This document shows, piece by piece, positions 4,427 through 6,725 of a stretch of 6,725 nt of DNA. This DNA comes from Chroococcidiopsidaceae cyanobacterium CP_BM_RX_35. Lineage in GTDB: Bacteria > Cyanobacteriota > Cyanobacteriia > Cyanobacteriales > Chroococcidiopsidaceae. Position numbers and translations under genes: made by a program. Each line of letters begins with the position of its first letter. Within the stretch, counting starts at the first letter, position 1. Under the pieces are notes generated by a model that saw only the letters and a program-made list of their open reading frames with translations, searched no databases and had not been told where the DNA came from. Where the stretch lies: NCBI GenBank assembly GCA_019242465.1, contig JAFAVL010000789.1, positions 1 through 6,725 on the forward strand, read 5' to 3'.

Positions 4427-5434
4427 CTATTTAGCTTTCCATACCACTTGGCTCGCAGCAATTTGTTTAGGAATTAGCTTCAACTGGAAGAATGTGTCTG
4501 CAATGGATTGTTGCGTCGATATGACTGAATCATTAATTGGTTGCATCCCATAGGAACGACGACGGGCAAGCTTTTCCACTGTGACTACATCCAGTCCCAA
4601 CTGGGGAGCATACTGCTCGGCTAACTCCTGAGGATGGCTTTTTGCCCAGTCCTCTGATTGGCTAAGTTCGTTGAACACATCTTTAATCAGGTCAGGCTGA
4701 CCTTCAGCGAAGGAGCGGGTCGCTAGAAAAAATCCCCGATGCTCTGTTAGTCCCTCACCCGTGGTCAAAATTCTGGCTTTGTTCCTCTGCTGGGCAACTG
4801 TGAAATTTGGGTCCCAAATCACCCAGGCATCAATCTGCTTCTGAGTGAAAGCCGAGCTGGCTTCTGCTGGCGATAGATACACAGGTTGAATGTCACTATA
4901 CTGTAGATGCACTGATTTCAAAGCTTTGACTATAAGGTAATTAGCACTTGACCCTTTTGCCAGAGCCACTCTCTTACCCTTCAAGTCAACCAAGGTCTGA
5001 ATCGGAGAGCTTTGCCGTACCAGAATGCCGTAGGTACGAGGCTCAGCTGGCTTGGCAGCAATGTAAACCAACTCAGTCCCTGCTGCCTGGGCAAAAATCG
5101 GCGGTGTATCGCCCACTCCACCAGCCAAGTCGATTGCTCCTGCGCTCAATGCTTCCATTTCACGAGGCCCAGATTGAAACAGCGACCACTCCACTGCAAC
5201 ACCTAAAGGTTTTAACTTTTTCTCCAGTGTCCCTCGTCTTCTGAGAATGTCTACTTCGGTAAACTTCTGGTAGCCAATGCGAATTGTACTCACTTTATCA
5301 GACACAGAATTGTTTGTAGTTCTAGTCTGGCTACCGTTAGGATCAGGGCTACAAGCGGCAAACAATAAGCTCAAACAAAGGCTGAGCGTAAACAGGAGTT
5401 TCCAGGTGTCAAATAGTCGTCTCAGCATTCGCAT
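4427..5434 (-). CDS. ssuA: Sulfonate ABC transporter substrate-binding lipoprotein (SsuA family)
   Basis: A 335-residue protein, normal family length. It has basic MRMLRR, a hydrophobic stretch and the lipobox LLFAAC, with Cys28 as the lipidated residue, so it should sit on the outer face of the plasma membrane. After a Ser/Thr/Asn linker (29-48) comes the type-2 periplasmic-binding fold. SsuA/NMT1-type motifs are present: IRIGYQKF (51-58), GGVGDTPPIFAQAAGTELVY (105-124), VDLKGKRVALAKGSSANYL (149-167), IDAWVIWDP (201-209) and HRGFFLATR (232-240). Members bring alkanesulfonates or related organosulfur compounds to an SsuB/SsuC importer. The start is supported by AGGGACAGGG ending 6 bases before the ATG. 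No permease, ATPase or monooxygenase gene is adjacent; the gene stands alone between a MITE-like element and a divergent region. Exact substrate, such as taurine, alkanesulfonate or nitrate-like ligands, cannot be read from sequence. Confidence 0.88.
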   Translation of the reverse strand: MRMLRRLFDTWKLLFTLSLCLSLLFAACSPDPNGSQTRTTNNSVSDKVSTIRIGYQKFTEVDILRRRGTLEKKLKPLGVAVEWSLFQSGPREMEALSAGAIDLAGGVGDTPPIFAQAAGTELVYIAAKPAEPRTYGILVRQSSPIQTLVDLKGKRVALAKGSSANYLIVKALKSVHLQYSDIQPVYLSPAEASSAFTQKQIDAWVIWDPNFTVAQQRNKARILTTGEGLTEHRGFFLATRSFAEGQPDLIKDVFNELSQSEDWAKSHPQELAEQYAPQLGLDVVTVEKLARRRSYGMQPINDSVISTQQSIADTFFQLKLIPKQIAASQVVWKAK

Positions 5435-5533
5435 TAATTACCCTGTCCCTTAAAGCGATATTTGGCTGAAGCTCTCTTCGACACGCCCAAATTCTCGGAA
5501 TTCATTGGTCTCACAGATGATCCCCCGAAGAAA

Positions 5534-5557
5534 AGCCCCAGGCTCTCAGCTGGGGTT
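5534..5557. terminator. GC-rich hairpin, probable intrinsic terminator
   Basis: CCCCAG (5536-5541) and CTGGGG (5550-5555) form a stem around an 8-base loop. On the plus strand the stem extends by G-U and A-U pairs and is followed by TTGATTT. On the minus strand CTTTTCTT follows the stem. Either direction could terminate. It lies upstream of the sulfonate-binding gene, so read on the minus strand it would insulate that gene from upstream transcription. Palindromes of this look also occur at IS200/IS605 ends, an unproven alternative. Confidence 0.45.
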
Positions 5558-5758
5558 GATTTAAGTCTGGAAATTAACCATCACCTTATAACAACAGTGC
5601 AAAAAAAACTTGTATATTGCTTGACAAATGAGCAAGTGTCCTGAACATCCCCCCACTATATGGCAGAAAAAAGCATGACTTGAACACAAGTCCAGCATAA
5701 TATTAAGGCTACTCATAGGTAGTATCTGTCGGTAAAAAGAACTTATACAGAAACATTC

Positions 5759-5787
5759 TTGACAGACAATGTTTGCTTTTGTAAAGT
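5759..5787 (+). promoter_or_regulatory. Possible promoter facing the metQ-like gene
   Basis: Consensus TTGACA (5759-5764), a 17-bp spacer and TAAAGT (5782-5787, four of six matches). It points at the metQ-like gene and leaves a leader of about 250 bases. Confidence 0.4.
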
Positions 5788-5980
5788 AAAACTACGGTTT
5801 ACTGATCGATTTTTAATTATATAGATACATGACAGAACGCTTCAGCATATAGTTGAACACTTCGCTTAGGGTGTTTTAGCATCATTGTTAGCAGTTTTAG
5901 CAATAACAATCTGTTGCAAAACCTAGCTCCACTTAGGATTAGTGTTGTTTAAAAATCTGGCAGTTGTGACAACAGCTCAT

Positions 5981-5997
5981 AGCCAATATTTTTGGCT
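5981..5997. repeat. Small stem-loop in the metQ leader
   Basis: AGCCAA and TTGGCT form a perfect 6-bp stem with a 5-base loop, 45 bases before the ATG. A role as leader structure or weak attenuator is possible but nothing else supports it. Confidence 0.35.
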
Positions 5998-6041
5998 TTG
6001 AACTACTGGAAAGCAGGTGACTACTAATAGAGTTAGTAAAG

Positions 6042-6725
6042 ATGAATACAAGGCACACTTCTCTTAATTCTGTACTTCTGAGTCGTCGCTTTTTCCTGAT
6101 AGCATTCGGCTCATTTACTGCATCCACCGTCTTTTCTAGCTGTGCCTCATCGCAACAGTCTGACACATCGGTAAGCCCATCTTCTCATCCCAAGTAGCCC
6201 AGCAGTCAGCTGAGGCAGTTCTTAAAGTAGGTGCCAGTCCTGTACCTCATGCTGAAATTCTCAGGTTCGTGAAAAATAAGCTGACAACACCTGCAGGATT
6301 GAACCTCAACATCATCGAATTTTCTGATTACGTACAGCCCAATCTTGCCTTAAATGACAAGCAGATTGATGCCAATTATTTCCAGCACGTTCCCTACATG
6401 GAGGACTTTGGTAAGCAACATAAGATTGATATGGTAGCAGTGGTTGCAGTCCACGTTGAGCCACTCGGACTCTACTCCAAAAAAGTCAAATCGCTGAGTG
6501 AGGTAAAAAGCAATGCGACGATTGCCATCCCTAACGATGTCACAAACCTCGGTCGGTCGCTGAAGCTATTGCAGGCGAATCAGTTGCTCAAGCTTAAGAG
6601 AAGTGCGGGTGTAACTGAGATAAAACAAGACATTGAACAAAACCCGAAAAATCTGAAATTTGTGGAACTGGAAGCAGCTCAGCTACCGCGATCGCTTGAC
6701 GATGTTGATTTGTCTGTAATTAATG
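6042..6725 (+). pseudogene. metQ: MetQ/NlpA-family substrate-binding lipoprotein, frameshifted and cut by the window edge
   Basis: The ATG at 6042 begins a lipoprotein signal with a Tat-like LLSRRFFLIAFG (residues 12-23) and lipobox VFSSC (Cys34), then a Ser-rich linker that stops at TAG 6195-6197. The mature protein is open in another frame from 6164 to the window end. Its motifs are LKVGASPVPHAEILRFV, LNIIEFSDYVQPNLALND, IDANYFQHVPYMEDF and ATIAIPNDVTNLGRSLKLLQ. These are hallmark MetQ/NlpA sequences; the family binds methionine or related amino acids for the MetNI importer. Joining the two parts needs one extra base somewhere between 6164 and 6194, most simply in the CTTCTC stretch near 6181-6186. 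It is either a real 1-base deletion, which would abolish export of the domain, or a sequencing error. The ribosome site is weak (AGTAAAG). A HIP1 octamer lies at 6688-6695. No permease or ATPase is visible before the window ends. Confidence 0.82.

Larger units (their letters stand above)
5435..6041. other. Divergent intergenic region between ssuA and the metQ-like gene
   Basis: About 600 bp without a supported gene. It contains the GC-rich hairpin (5534-5557), a small palindrome GACTTG-AACA-CAAGTC (5677-5692), a promoter-like motif (5759-5787), ATTGTTA...TAACAAT (5884-5910) and a stem-loop AGCCAA-TATTT-TTGGCT (5981-5997). A plus-strand frame at 5462-5644 runs through the hairpin and resembles nothing recognised. 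No SAM-riboswitch consensus was seen upstream of the metQ-like gene. Confidence 0.45.

Noticed and set aside
4351..4434. 27-codon plus-strand frame beginning MSGNIKVFPVAH
   Set aside because: Short, no ribosome site, no known relative, and it overlaps the 3' end of the sulfonate-binding gene.
4948..5244. Plus-strand frames opposite the sulfonate-binding gene
   Set aside because: Shadow frames of a strongly conserved minus-strand gene.
5462..5644. 60-codon plus-strand frame with TTG start (LAEALFDTPKFSEFIG)
   Set aside because: The first part looks vaguely protein-like and might be a gene scrap. However, the frame runs through a GC-rich hairpin into AT-rich DNA, has no ribosome site and matches no family I recognise.
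5939..6166. Minus-strand 75-codon frame
   Set aside because: Antisense to the metQ signal-peptide region; no motif.
1..6725. tRNA, rRNA, CRISPR arrays and riboswitches
   Set aside because: No cloverleaf, rRNA-like stretch, regularly spaced repeat or recognisable riboswitch consensus was found by eye on either strand; small unstructured RNAs cannot be excluded.

Overview
The window looks like an accessory, insertion-sequence-rich part of a cyanobacterial chromosome or large plasmid. Two copies of the HIP1 octamer GCGATCGC (94-101 and 6688-6695), the IS256- and IS1-type transposases, and a lipoprotein with a Tat-like signal all fit that, but no species can be named. Much of the DNA is broken: a cut IS256 transposase, a mutated and truncated IS1 copy, a nearly complete second IS1, a decapitated beta-propeller gene and a frameshifted metQ-like gene. 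The genes that look intact are a serine protease, its uncharacterised neighbour and a sulfonate-binding lipoprotein.

Layout. 1-113 is the 3' end of an IS256-family transposase, followed by its probable terminal repeat. 275-1998 (minus strand) holds two genes read in the order unknown protein (1348-1998), then trypsin-fold serine protease without a signal peptide (275-1150). An exact 18-bp direct repeat lies just after the stop codon of each of these genes, 1048 bp apart. 2172-3579 is a compound of two unrelated IS1-family copies. The older one (2172-2695) carries an in-frame amber codon and has lost its 5' part. The younger one (2696-3579, 884 bp, 22-bp inverted ends with one mismatch) has insA and insB phases joined at a run of eight A. 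3580-3994 (plus) is the C-terminal remnant of a selenium-binding-protein/methanethiol-oxidase-like gene, cut exactly at the IS1 end. 4052-4219 is a 168-bp palindromic element with perfect 24-bp inverted ends and no coding capacity, MITE-like. 4427-5434 (minus) encodes an SsuA-type sulfonate-binding lipoprotein. 5435-6041 is a long divergent intergenic region with a hairpin and a plausible promoter. 6042-6725 (plus, running off the window) encodes a MetQ/NlpA-type lipoprotein whose signal peptide and mature domain are in different frames.

How the parts relate. The two solute-binding proteins and the methanethiol-oxidase-like remnant all point to organosulfur uptake or use, but no permease or ATPase gene is in the window, so this is only a theme. 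The protease and its neighbour share strand, order and a common 3' repeat and may be a functional pair. That pair is the best candidate here for an undescribed system, although nothing in the sequence proves the link.
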